From Sipunculus nudus (Eukaryota > Annelida > Sipuncula > Golfingiida > Sipunculidae): a stretch of DNA of 64,000 nucleotides. Within the stretch, counting starts at the first letter, position 1. Each line of letters opens with the position of its first letter. Below are positions 33,739 to 46,000 of this stretch, piece after piece. The stretch spans positions 49,998,401-50,062,400 of the forward strand of contig CM049317.1 in the NCBI GenBank assembly GCA_026874595.1, given 5' to 3'. A program made the translations under genes and the position numbers. The notes under the pieces were generated by a model. That model was not told where the DNA came from, did not search any database, and worked only from the letters and a program-made list of their open reading frames with translations.

Positions 33739-33746
33739 ATTATAAT

Positions 33747-35164
33747 TATCAATGCGTTTGATCACGAAGAGAACGAAACCGGGACAAATACATTATAATT
33801 TTTAATCGACAAGATGTTTCTTTCAATTATGTTATGCCCAGTGGCGTTTTGTTCGTGACCATGCTCATGTTTCTATCATAGTCTGTCAGATACAAATTAA
33901 AGTTATTCCTGTGTTTGGCGTTTAATTAAAAAAAAAACATTGTGATGCCCTGATAAGTGATTCCAATGTAATTAATTATTCATATTCTAAATGCCGTCAC
34001 ATCATGTTCTTTAGAAAGTGTATTATCTCGAAATTAAATCATTAAGGCTAGCTGTTCACTTACCTTTTTCTGTTGAATGTTCGTGATGTCCGGCTCAATA
34101 CGCTTATATATTAATAAACACTGAGTAATTCCTGTTACGAAAGTCCTAAACACATTTCTGTGACGGATATATCAACTTGTTTATCTACAAGTTGTTAGTA
34201 GACGACAATTAGTTAAATATATGTTGCATATTGAGGCAGCTGAAATGCATGTCAGTAGCTGCAATACGCTGTTACACAACCCTGTTTTGTCTGACTTGCA
34301 ACCAGATGTCCTTGTTGAATGTATTTGGATTTTTAGGGGTCCCTTCCCCGTAAACACGATTTTAAATATACAGTCGTTCGATACCTACTTCGTTTTAACC
34401 GCTGCTTCGTACAACACGGTTTTCCGGGTTTCACCAAGAGGACTGATACCTTGTCCGGAATAGCAATCAAACCAGGAGAGCTCGGTGTCGCGGATTGAAT
34501 AACAATGGGCTGTATGTAAAAGGCGATAGCCAGCTCTCATTGGTCTGATTTAAATTCTTGGCCCTATGCCAGGTCTGGTGGTGAAATCCCGAAAAACTTG
34601 CTAAACAAAGGAGAGATAAAAGCGTTAAATACCAGATTATTTTGACCATATCTGTTTATTGGTCGTTACATGATCCGACAAACAAAAATTATCGGATGAC
34701 AATCGGATACGTACCTCACCGCTAAAAGGAATCAGTCCTCCATAATTATCATATATTTGATATTATCTGCAACCGCGACCCTACCGTGGCCGTAACCGCA
34801 TTTTCGTAAAAGGAATCGTAGCTTTATACTACTCTATACAGGGCTCTTATTGAATGATTTAGAATAAAGACCAATGTTTCTAAATTTGTTCCTTCCATTT
34901 TACCTTACATGTTGCCTTCGTTTCAAACGAAGTTAAACCGAATTTAGCTCGCGAAAACCAAATTTAGTTCGCGAGTAACGTCCACAGGTCATATGATACA
35001 TCCAGGTTCCCAACAATTAGGCTCATTGGCTCGTTACTATAAAATCTCTGTTCCTATTTGTGGAAGAATACAATATCCACATATAAACATAATTGTGACA
35101 CCACGACTCAGTCTCTCGATAGCATATTCATACTTTAAAATCCGTAACAGTTACGCTATTACAT
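33747..35164. other. Unassigned AT-rich spacer
   Basis: No gene and no clear transposon ends. A small local repeat of TTTAG(C/T)TCGCGA occurs at 34,940-34,976. Confidence 0.4.
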
Positions 35165-35512
35165 ACCTTGATCAAAAGAGCCACTCTAGCGTCTATTTGA
35201 TGAACAATGAACAACTATCCTGCAAGTGAACAAGCCGACATGAAACTGCCCATCATATTTAACAAGCAAAGTGTAAACTTTGCGCTCGTCACACGCCATT
35301 TGAACCAGAGCAACAGAAACGGGACAGGTTTACACAGCTTTATTTGATTGGTCAAATTCTTGGTCAATCGCCAGGTGAGCTCCGGAAGCCCGCAAAACAA
35401 ATTAACGCGAGTCATTTGATTGATTCAATTGCTTTGTACATTATTCACGAAATAGACGCCAGCGTGCTTCGTCAAATTAAAGTCTATGAAAGTGTAGCTG
35501 CCACAGACTTGA
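35165..35512 (+). repeat. Diverged dispersed repeat, copy 1
   Basis: Shares an ordered series of short matches with 56,460-56,775. They are CACTC-AG-GTCTATTT, ATGAACAA, AGAAACGGGACAGG, CATTTGATTG-TTCAATTG, AGAC-GC and CAGACTTG. The ancestral unit is about 340 bp, in the same orientation at both sites. Confidence 0.6.
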
Positions 35513-35662
35513 TAAATTGAAAATGACTGTACTCCTTTAATCAGTTCTATCTTTAACCATCAAACGGGTGATGACAGCATCTTTTCCTTCCTGTGAAAGA
35601 TTTAAACATCCTTTGGTCTGGCTTAATTGCTATGATCCTCTCTTGTCAAGTATAACACAGGT

Positions 35663-35664
<2 letters not shown>

Positions 35665-35731
<67 letters not shown>

Positions 35732-35739
35732 CCCCCCCC
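35665..35739. repeat. (CT)n microsatellite with C run
   Basis: 64 bases of CT followed by a run of C. Confidence 0.95.
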
Positions 35740-36093
35740 AAATGCACGATGATACAGCCTTAAAAGATGTGTTTTTACCCGCGTTTTCAAACAGTTAACT
35801 CACTTTAATGACAATATATGTTCTGTCCTACTAGTGGTCCTACTAATAAAATCAACGAATACATGAACATATGTCAATGCAAATTATTATTGGTCTAACA
35901 ATGGGCCTACTAATAAAACCAACGTTCGCTGAAACGACATAGTCAACAAGTCTAACGCATCAAACAGCGTGTCACGGAACTATATATATACGCACGGCTG
36001 TCCCTTCCATACAAGATATCACAATCATTCAAATGGACATACACATATACATTACATATATAAATTCTGATTTATACGCTGAACTTATTTTTC

Positions 36094-36173
<80 letters not shown>

Positions 36174-36539
36174 TAACTACATTATCAATCTAACCGCAGC
36201 TTCGTGACCAGGAATTGTTCTATATCTATGTTTGGTAGCATTCCTTGATGATTCGCAGAATTGTACAGCATATTATCTGCACTCTCTGAACTAGTTATGT
36301 CCTGCTGTTGATAAGATAATATGATAGGCGTAAAGGTCCGTGATGAGAGTGTGTTTCGACGAAAGGACAGGTGGTGTCAGACACAACACTGCAGGTTACT
36401 TACAAGTCATTGTGTTTTTTATAATACACGTCTGGTGGCCGATATACATAGTTAACAATACATACTGGGTGTGTCAACTGTTTATTCTGCGGCCACATAA
36501 ATTAGACTGACCCAGTCGCTAATTTTTAGTACAGTTATA
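35740..36539. other. Unassigned spacer with (TA)n
   Basis: Includes the (TA)n tract at 36,100-36,171. No gene recognised. Confidence 0.5.
36100..36171. repeat. (TA)n microsatellite
   Basis: About 72 bases of alternating TA. Confidence 0.95.
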
Positions 36540-37181
36540 CAGCGGTGGATCTAGGGATTTGTTACAGAGGGGTTATAACTGGCTCAAGTGTGTTTTTTTT
36601 ATGTACTTCGCTCAGCATCTTCATAAAAAGAACGTTTTGTACAAATATAATAATAATCTTTGTGACCTCAAAAAGTTGCATTTGTGAAGGTAAATCTGCG
36701 ATAAATATGCATTGAAATCTTATATTAATTTAAAATTAATTTAAACAAGTTTAATCAAATACGTTTTATAAAACCTACTGTGTCTCATTCAGCAGCATGA
36801 TTAAACTTTAATACATGGCATGTAATGACTTTTAGAACTCCTACAAACTGAAATGCTATTAAATAACCCAACGTTGTGTCCATAGCAAAACAATAGGTAT
36901 GGGGTAATGCAGCCGAAGGTCTGACCGTCCAGTGACCAAGGGGCCTTTCCAGTCACTTCAACTGTTTTAGTTCTCTTGAATAAAAAAAGAATGGGGTTAC
37001 AATCAGATTTGAAGGAAGTGAGGCAATTATCTCTGGTTACATCTATGTTAAAAATTAGACGAAAGGCCGTATGAAATATGCAAGGCAGCAAAAATAAAAT
37101 CAAAATAAATCAATAAAATTACGAACGCTAAGAGGGGCACGTGCCCCCCCCCCCCCCCCCCACCTCCTGGATCCGCCTGTG
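36540..37181. mobile_element. Possible small DNA transposon ending in poly-C
   Basis: Left end ACAGCGGTGGATCTAGGG. The right end, read as the reverse complement, is ACAGGCGGATCCAGG. GTTAT flanks both sides. The right end carries a long C run (37,144-37,162). GGCGGATCCAGG-type ends next to G or C runs are seen again near 4,283 and 29,680-29,720. No transposase. The target duplication length (5-6 bp) is uncertain. Confidence 0.4.
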
Positions 37182-37295
37182 TTATATGGCAACATCTAAG
37201 ACAGGTCCCGTGCTATACCACTTGATACACTCATGTTAGAGCATGAGCCTGCACGGAAGTCCCTGAACCAGATACATTTATTGATACATGGGGTC

Positions 37296-37580
37296 ACTTT
37301 TTACCTCCTCCAAGCGGCGGGGATTATGTCTTTGGCGGCGTAGGTTTTTATGTATGTATGTTTGTCTGTGAGCAACATTACTCAAAAAGCGATAAACGGC
37401 TTTCGATGATCAGGATAGCTGACCAATGATACAGGAACAATTGATTAAATATTGGTTGTGATCTGGATCATCATCTGGATTCATAAATTGTTTAAAGGAA
37501 AAATACTGCATATCTGACAATGCCATTATGGGGTATAATGAGCAGCCTTGGCGGAGGCCTGCTCTCCCTGAGTGCACAGA
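37296..37580. repeat. Dispersed repeat with GGCGG-containing ends
   Basis: Starts TACCTCCTCCAAGCGGCGGGG and ends TTGGCGGAGGCCTGCTCTCC. It includes GAGCAACATTACTCAAAAAGC. Sequences with this start and end are widespread in animal genomes, so this is a dispersed repeat and not a gene. Boundaries are approximate. Confidence 0.5.
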
Positions 37581-37673
37581 TCAAGTATGAAAGGCATACA
37601 TTTTAATGTTAACACAATATTACAGCCAGTATATTTTAGGAGAACGAAAGGAGAAAGTAGGTGTTCATAATAG

Positions 37674-37674
<1 letters not shown>

Positions 37675-37726
<52 letters not shown>

Positions 37727-37732
37727 ATATTT
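37675..37732. repeat. (TA)n microsatellite
   Basis: Two TA tracts separated by single T insertions. Confidence 0.9.
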
Positions 37733-39075
37733 ATAATTTATTAGCTTATTTATTTCATCGGGAGGAAAAGTTCTGAAAAGGAACGTTGAGGTCCGCATAC
37801 CAACATACCTTCCAATACAGCGTGCACATTTCCAGATTATGGTGATATCATGAATAATGAAAGAAGAAAAGAAAGGCGACTACCTTGCCTAAAATTTTCT
37901 GTTGCGTCATCACTAAAGATTGACCGAAAGATCCTTAACTGACATTGATTTCACTTGCCAATTAAAGGGCTTATTCTGATATATAACATTTGTAAACTAA
38001 AGATACCCCCTTGAACCTGTTTTTATGCAAATATGACATAAATCACCGATCTTACCGCATACAGGCTATTCGTTATGTTTATATCCACGTGTGAATAACA
38101 TGAGAGGGGAATGTTAATTCAAAAACATTCAAAAATGACATTTGGCGGCAAGATAGACGCACCGGGGTTTTGCAAAGGACGTTTTGCAAATAATGAACTA
38201 AACGCCAAAGCAAGGCTACACAGGAGTTCCGTAACAGCAATTGAGTGTCACCACCGTCAGTTATAGTATAGCTACGGTACATGTTTCGGCTGTTCCTTTA
38301 TTCATGAACACAGTTAACTGCAAGCCCAATGTGCTTCTAATTGAATTTGCTCCACGTGGACCTAATTAATTAAACATCAGAAAGTGTTGCATTTGAAGCG
38401 ACGCCAAGACCGAATTCTCTAATTAACATAGGTCAGTCCATGACGTGGTTGCGACCAGTAATTTGTTAATTGAATAAGTCAACAGTGCAGCTCGATCAAA
38501 TGCCATCTATCCCTCTTCGGCTTATCTAGCTTGGTAGATATAGTTCAATCAGCTGGTTATGGTATTCAGTTTTACAGTACACACTGCGACATGTATATAT
38601 ACGTTATTTATAATGAATTGAATGGCTTGTCCGACCGCCTCGTCTTAAAAAAAGGAAAATTAGGACTTAGAGTGGTACATAAGAGTTCCTCCGCTCTATA
38701 TGATGTCAAAACTACGGGTTTACCGGTAGTATTACTAAGTTTGCAAAAGATACTCATTTGTTTAATTATTTCTAACATTTACCAGGATGTCCTTTTCAGC
38801 ATTCATCCATCCCCCTCCCCCCAACCCGCACCACGCTTTTTAACAAAGGGGGAGGGTAAATGAAATCAACCCCCTGCTATTCAGAGAATAATATTTACAT
38901 ATTGGAAATGAAATATAATTAATAACTAGAATTATAGACTTGGGTTCCATTTGCTGAGTGTATTATGACTCATTATATCTATACCTGGTTTGGAATCAAC
39001 CTGTACTGGAAACAAAATATTTTTTTAAAATCTTATACTTGATAGTAAAACATTTGAAATGTGTCACACAGATAG

Positions 39076-39115
<40 letters not shown>

Positions 39116-39118
39116 ACA

Positions 39119-39153
<35 letters not shown>

Positions 39154-39258
39154 ATATATATATTTATATACATGTATATATAAATTTTAACAGAATATTA
39201 AAATGCGGATCTAAATTTTTTTCTTGGATTTCAGTTTTATAATTCAAATTTGTACATA

Positions 39259-39297
<39 letters not shown>

Positions 39298-39855
39298 CAC
39301 TTATTTCCTTTAAATGCAATATAATGTAAAAAACCGCTCCAACACATTACAAAATGATATTTATAGCCATAGGCGATACCCTGCCGTTCATTCACGGCAG
39401 AGCCTCAATGCTGCATGCACAGCAGTGCGGTGGAGTGCAGCCATCCGAATATTCAAGGCTGTCCAGCGAAACCCCAGTTCCTGTCAAGCACATTGAACCC
39501 AAGATACTAGTTTACATGATGTTTATAAGCATGCATATGTGAGATAAAACTCTAAAATGTTGGATTCGTATGACATACATGAAAATACAAAATACTTATG
39601 GTATTACATAATTTCAAAAAATGATAGACTCTTTGGCAATAAACTAAAAAAAAAACAGCATAAATTTTTCATCACGCGATCCAAGCGACACATTATATCA
39701 TTTCTTTCTTTGGATTTTAAATCATGCAATCAATATCACAGTCCTTATGCGAAGCTTGGGTAATATCACTTTCATAACTAGAATACGGGAAGTCGACAAG
39801 CGACTACGTGTATTTGCCGAAATCAGAGTGGGACGGGAGAAGCGAGGCTTACTCT
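37733..39855. other. Unassigned AT-rich spacer with TA tracts
   Basis: TA tracts at 39,079-39,112, 39,122-39,149 and 39,261-39,296. No gene or transposon end was recognised. Confidence 0.45.
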
Positions 39856-40372
39856 CTTTACACAGCGCTTTACCTATAGGGTTACTACCTATATCGTAAG
39901 GCGCTGTTTGTTATGACCTCGTATCCTGAATTGCTACACCAGAGGGGAGCACTGTATTTTTGTCCAATCAGATGAGACCTTATGCTGGAAGACAAAGCCA
40001 AGCGAGGAATAAACGGAGCCACTCATGTTTATTTCGTTTTGAGTGACAGCTCATCGCCCCGCGTAACCGTCTGAACAGGCCACAGGCTCAGAGAGAATTG
40101 CCCCTGACATGGTTTGCTAAGGGCATTGGGCACATAGGATGCTCGGCCGGTGAGCTGTAATTCAAACGTAACGTAACAACAAAGGCTGCGTGCACACCTC
40201 GCTGGCTTGTTTCAGTTCTGCAGACAACAGATACATGGCTACGCTAACACAGTCATAATGTCATAATCGAATCGGTCGATAATGCGAGAATGAAGAGGGA
40301 GCAATTTAAATTCGACCAGAAACTCATCAAGCGGCGCTTGAAGCGCAGCAATGGGCGGAGCCAGGATGCCTG
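39856..40372 (+). repeat. Dispersed repeat, long copy
   Basis: Highly similar to 58,829-59,155. Shared blocks include ACACAGCGCTTTACCTA, GACCTCGTATCCTGAATTG, CACATAGGATGC-CGGCCGG, AGCTGTAATTCAAACG, GTTTCAGTTCT-CAGACAACAG, ATGGCTACGCTAACA-AGTC and TCAAGCGGCGCTTGAAGCGC. Both end GGGCGGAGCCAGGATGCCTG. This copy has about 190 extra bases near 39,945-40,130. Contains a palindrome, TCAAGCGGCGCTTGA. Confidence 0.85.
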
Positions 40373-40599
40373 TCGAGTGTTTGTTTATTGGCATCTGTTT
40401 GGCTGCTTGTCACATCATACGCACGTTTATTTCAGCGGACAACGAACCGCCATCTGGTGTCTAAATATCATAAACGGTCAAAGCTGGCAGCGTGAAAATC
40501 AGTTGCTTCTTTAGAAGCGCAAGGTTTCCGCTGCCTCGGGAGCGTGAGTGAGGCTAGGATTGAGTGGAACAGAGAAAAGATGTGTTGATGTAACATGTG

Positions 40600-41150
40600 T
40601 TGCATATTAGCATTGATGTGTGCCACGTAAACATGATTGTAGGCGGCGCCACCTGTTATTTGAAAAAGAAAGCTGTCCAAGATGTATACCTATGCAAATT
40701 ACAGGTCGATAAGTCAAACAACTGCTGAGATATGAGTGATTTTTACCCTAGGCAGATGAACAGATGGACACAATGCAAAAATGGTAGTTGTTGGGCCTCT
40801 AAATTTGTAAAAGCTGTAGAGCTATGTAAGATCTATACACATGCAAAATTCCAGGAAGATAGGTGAAAACAGTCCTGAGATATTAGCATCGATGTCTGTA
40901 ACGTGAACGTGTATGTAGGTGGCGCCACCTGTCATAAAATCGAGAAAGCGACCCAAGATGTATACACTTGCAAAATTCTAGGCAGATAAGTCACTGCAGA
41001 GATACGAGTGATTTTTGTTTTCCATAACAGTAAAACAGATGGACGCTGTGCATAAATGTTTGAAGGTGGCGCCACCGTATTTTTTCTTGTATGATATTAA
41101 GCTATCCAAGAGCTACAATGGTGCAAAATTTCAGCCCGATCGGGCAAACG
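40600..41150 (+). repeat. Degenerate tandem repeat with GGTGGCGCCACC core, cluster 1
   Basis: The palindromic core recurs at 40,641, 40,919 and 41,065. Each is followed by AAG-TGTATAC, TGCAAAATTC-AGG, CTGAGATAT-like and ATGGACGC-like blocks. The same family occurs inverted at 51,720-52,430. Units are strongly diverged. Confidence 0.6.
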
Positions 41151-42061
41151 AGTCCGAAGATATGTAGGTTAATGTATGAAAACAGACGCACAGATAGGGG
41201 TTGTGCAAAGAGGAAAGGTCACAGGTCAACGAAAAATAGGGGCGCAGCAGTTCACATGTGACCCGATCAAAATTCCGAGTTTTGTAAAATTCTGTCAAGT
41301 GGTTACGGAGAAATTCTCCGGAAACCTATGCTCCGTTTTGGCGGATACAATTATGGCAATTGTTTCAACCGTGCTAAGCTGCCATCTGTCGGGGATCTTG
41401 TAAAGTATCCCCACCTAGACCGCTGCTACATTCCGCCAGTAATTGCATTTGCCACGAAAAAAAAATGTAAAACATTTTTATATGTTGTGTAATCAGACTT
41501 TTTTATTTAAAATCTCCTAATTATATTATTGAGTGGTAATAATTAATATGTGTTGTGTTTTACTGAGTTCAAAAAACACTAGAAATCCTTCAGATCTACA
41601 TCGTATATTGGAAAAAAAAAATAATTGACACCGGCAAGGCACTTTATACTACTTATATGAGCGACATGACAATACTTGTACATATCTTTGGACCCTTTGT
41701 GACATTAACTAATATATGCCTCCTATGTCATTTTGATTAAATGCCGTTTTCTGGAATTTATTTATGGAATTCATCACCATCTAAGCTGACTTTCATTCAT
41801 GCTGAACTACAGCGGTGGGCTTTGTCAGACAAGCGGCTTTTTTTCTGTCCTTTCGTTGGCATGACAACAATCCTAACCGGTTTAGACAGGTTCTGGCAAA
41901 ACTCTTCGTGGTAACATTAGGTTAGGCCACAGTGACCCATATTCTGCAAGCTACTAGTATGTGGCAAAAATATAATTTTAAATTAAACTCTTCCACTCTT
42001 ATATAAGGCTGCTGAACAGGAAAAAAAATGACGGGTTAAAAAAATTTACCTCGTTCACACA

Positions 42062-42141
<80 letters not shown>

Positions 42142-42306
42142 ATGAATAGTGGCGCCATCTGCAATTTTTTTTTTCATGACTCTAGTAGTCATTGTGAGAC
42201 AGACAAATATGACAATCATATCAGAGCATTAGCAATGCGTTATTATATTGTTTTTCTTCTTTCAGTTGAAAAAAAAATCTGAAAAAAATATTCATTACTG
42301 TAGGTG
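41151..42306. other. Unassigned spacer
   Basis: No gene recognised. The open frame at 41,176-41,403 continues from the degenerate tandem repeat and has no family signature. Ends with the compound microsatellite at 42,063-42,141. Confidence 0.4.
42063..42141. repeat. Compound (AT)n(GA)n microsatellite
   Basis: About 45 bases of AT followed by GA repeats with one A insertion. Confidence 0.95.
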
Positions 42307-42640
42307 TTTTTAGCTCAGCTGACTATAGGTCATCTGAGCTATAGTCGTGGTCCATTGTCCGTCGTCCGTCCATCTGTCCGTCCGTCCGTAGATGTGGCAC
42401 GTTTTGAAACAGTAAGATCTAGGAATCCAAAATTCGGCATAAAGTTAGATGTCCCCAAGATCCCCTACCAAGCTGAAAACTAGGTCTTTGCGACTTCGTT
42501 CCTTTGACAAATTAAGGAAAACCCTCATTTTTTTATTAAAACCTATTTTCACACTTCAGGACTGCCTAATATCAAAACCACTCATCTGTTTTTCCTCATA
42601 TTTACCATAAATTTTCCTCTATATAGTTCCTATGTGATGT
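42307..42640 (+). repeat. Short copy of the dispersed repeat at 10.5 kb
   Basis: Begins TTTTTAGCTCAGCTGACTAT, then GTCCGTC repeats, AATTCGGCATAAAGTTAGATG, and GACTGCCTAATATCAAAACC. It lacks the second block present at 11.3-12.0 kb. It lies about 400 bp before the aminotransferase coding exon. Confidence 0.8.
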
Positions 42641-43050
42641 GACCCATGTGTCCCTTGTTTAGTCTTAAAAATATGTCGCAATATTGTCTCAGCAGTCGTA
42701 TATATCGTTTAGACAAACTATTGTTCTCTTCAAATGAAATTGGGAAGTTAGTAACTAACTGATGTACTCTATCATTGGCCCTTTTAGTCAATCTGCGCGT
42801 CATGGCCATGTTCACTAACCTTCAGTAATTATCGCCGATATAAAGAAGGGGATCGCACTGTGATAGGTTCATCAGGTCAGCTGAGAGACATGCTCCATGG
42901 ATCCTTTGTTAATATATTATATATCATCTTTTATATATTCATACAATATCAAAAACAGTACAAACAGACCCTGCTTTTAGGTTAACTGGTTATATATAAA
43001 AAATAACATATTATTTGTTATACAATATTATATATTCTCTTACTTTTCAG

Positions 43051-46000
43051 ATTTAACAAGGGCAGAACGGAACAATGTCACTGGTCCAGGTGGAGACAGC
43101 ACAGTCCATAGTGACGGACTTGAGACTGAAGACTCAAGGTCAAAAGGTTACAGATGAGGTCAAGGTCAAATTCAGCGGGCTGATCCGGCCTGACCTCCAT
43201 AATTATTGTCCAGCATCAAATTTGGCATTCAATGAGAAGATCAAACAGATGATGGCTAATGGAGAAAAAGTCTATCATTTTGCGTTTGGACAAGCCCCGT
43301 TTCCGGTCATGGATGGAATGGTGAAAGCTTTACAAGAGAGAGCTGGGGAGAATGCCTATCTACCAGTCGCAGGCAAGGAAACGTGCTTATAACTGTATCA
43401 GAGAAGCCAAAACACCCCTTCTTAATCCATTAAGATTATTCTGGTCTTAGTCTTATATATTTGGTAAGGTATCCACTGAAACACGATTGATGTTGCCACC
43501 TATGTTTTCTCATAAGGATTGTTGTTAAGAATTTCGTGTTATGCTTTGTCAGTTGTACTAGAGATTCTTTAAATTACTTAGTGTCTCCTTGCATTTAGGT
43601 TTGGTTGTTTATCATTTCTGTAGGTACGCAAAATTATCAAACAGACATCTATATTTAGGGCCCTGCTTGAAATATGGTCCGTCTTTCCATCTATCACGCC
43701 GTCCGTCTGTCAGTGGCTTTTTTTTCACGCGAATTATCTCAATGAGAATACGCTTGACCTTTTTATTTCAAATTTACATGACTATTGATATAAGGGCTCT
43801 AAACTTTTCAAATTACAAGCCTGTCCGAATTCTAATATGGACGCCAGGGCCGAATCAGTGGTTTTCTTTCATTCGCAGTATCTCAACGAAAATATGCTTG
43901 TTCTTTCTCAAATTAACACAGATGATTGGTGCCTATGAGAACTACAAACCCATCCAAAAAAAAATATGGCTGCCACAGCATTATATGTGATTTAATAGGA
44001 TATTGATACCCATGACGGGATGTGTGCTTTCAAATTAAGATTCCTGTTAAATCCAATATGGCTGCCAGGCAAATATTTTAACATCCTTTCGCAATAATTT
44101 TTCAGCTAATGTCAAGTTTTTTCTTTGTTTGTGCATATAAATTTGACAATAAAGACCAATCTGACATCTGATACGGCCATATGGCTTCCAATTTGAGGAA
44201 CTGGCAACCACGTACGATTCCCTACTTTAGGACATTTACGGTCCCAAAGCTCTTACTCTTTATTTGTTTGCAATATCAGGAATATGGTATGATACCTGTT
44301 GATTTCAATGTTGAATTGAATTATATCGGAGACTTAAAGGTCATCGGCAGGTCTTATTTCTTTCTGATGGTATGCCCACAGGAATTCCAGAAGTCAGAGA
44401 AGCCATTGTCCGCTTCCATGAGAATTATGACAAACTGAAAGGACTACATCCAGACCAGGTCATCACGGGCCCGGGGACCAAAGAACTCATCCTCCTCATG
44501 TTGACAGTCTTCCATGGAGGTAAGGCATTCCTTTACTCACTAAAGAATCAAGATGGATGCCTTGCAGACTAATTTTAGCTGCCTACAAATCAGCTGACCG
44601 ATGGCTGACCATCGCTGAGACGTGTCTGTTTACAGGCCAAAATACTGTAGCAGTTATACCTTAAAAGTTCTTACTTGACATTTCCTGATATTCTTACAGG
44701 GGGCAACAGATTAAGTTCAAACACCAGTGTGGTTCTAAAATGCTGTGTTGAGTAGCTGAATCATGCAGAACTCAAAGAACAAACACGAAGTTATCCACTT
44801 TATAGAAATATTATTTATGAAACTGATAGTTTAGACAAGAAGGAAGCGATAAGCATGTGATAATTGTTTGTTGTAGACGTGATGTTGGTGTCACCATCAT
44901 GGACAACTTACAAGCCCCAGGCCCAGCTAGCCCATCACAAGCCCGCCGTTATAATGACGTCATTGGAGGGACAATGGAAGATCACTCCACAACTTGTTGA
45001 ACAGGTTTGTTGTTGTTTGATATGCTTTATGGATGCTGCATACGTGTAGATAGAGATGATCTTTGACGTTCCATAGAAATGTATCATATTAAATATATCA
45101 AAGGGAATGTGTATCATCTTTTTTTTCACCTTTAAAATGGAATTTCAAATTTTGTTTCAAGAAAAAATAACACTCGTGTAATATCGATGTATATGGTCCG
45201 GTTGAGTATTATTTTTTTTCAAAGTGTATATGGTTTTCAGTTACTGTTCACTGCTGTGGTTACGATACTGTGGTTGGCATCATATTCGCGGGCCTACTTT
45301 TTCTCGATTTTCACTTCTACACTGATTCGCGACTGTTCAATTTTCGCAGTCCTGGCTTAAAGTAATCTTAACAAAGTATGTAGGTTATTTTTTTATGAAT
45401 TATTTGTTATACGCCCTCAACCTAAGGAATTGACGAAGACACAAAGGAAAATAGAGCAAATGGAAATAGGAATACAATATAAAATATCGCATATTATTCT
45501 GATTTATATGTCAATTTTTGATTTACAGAGAACATTAAAGTCCCGTTCATATTCATAATATCAATCGTTTGCCTTGAGACGCTGAATGCCAATGAGACTA
45601 GATAATAACGAATGATCACAGTGTAGATGGTACTTCATATTCACGAAAGTTTATACGAATATTGCGAATTCGAAACCTTCGCTAACAATTTGTCAATCAC
45701 AGTATACAGACAGACAAAGGGTAATATGAGGTAATCTCCAATGTCAGTGTACATCATTTCTGATTCGTATGGTTTTTTTTTTTTACAGACAATTATGGAC
45801 AACCAGCTGATATCTGAAAACAAGGTCCTCATCATGTGTAACCCAGATAATCCCAGTAAGTTTTTTCAATGTTCTTGATTTCCGTTACAGTCTACTCATG
45901 GTACAATTAATTTAATGCAAAGAGCTTACAGAAATACTTCATGAATGACATGTGCATCATCAGAATTTGTGACAGTTTCATTCGGTACTGATGATGATGA

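Noticed and set aside
35568-35798. Ser/Leu-repeat frame at 35.6 kb
   Set aside because: It is the (CT)n microsatellite.
42630-42815. Minus-strand frame with ANDRVHQLVTNFPISFEENN
   Set aside because: Short, beside a dispersed repeat end, no family match recognised and no splice support.
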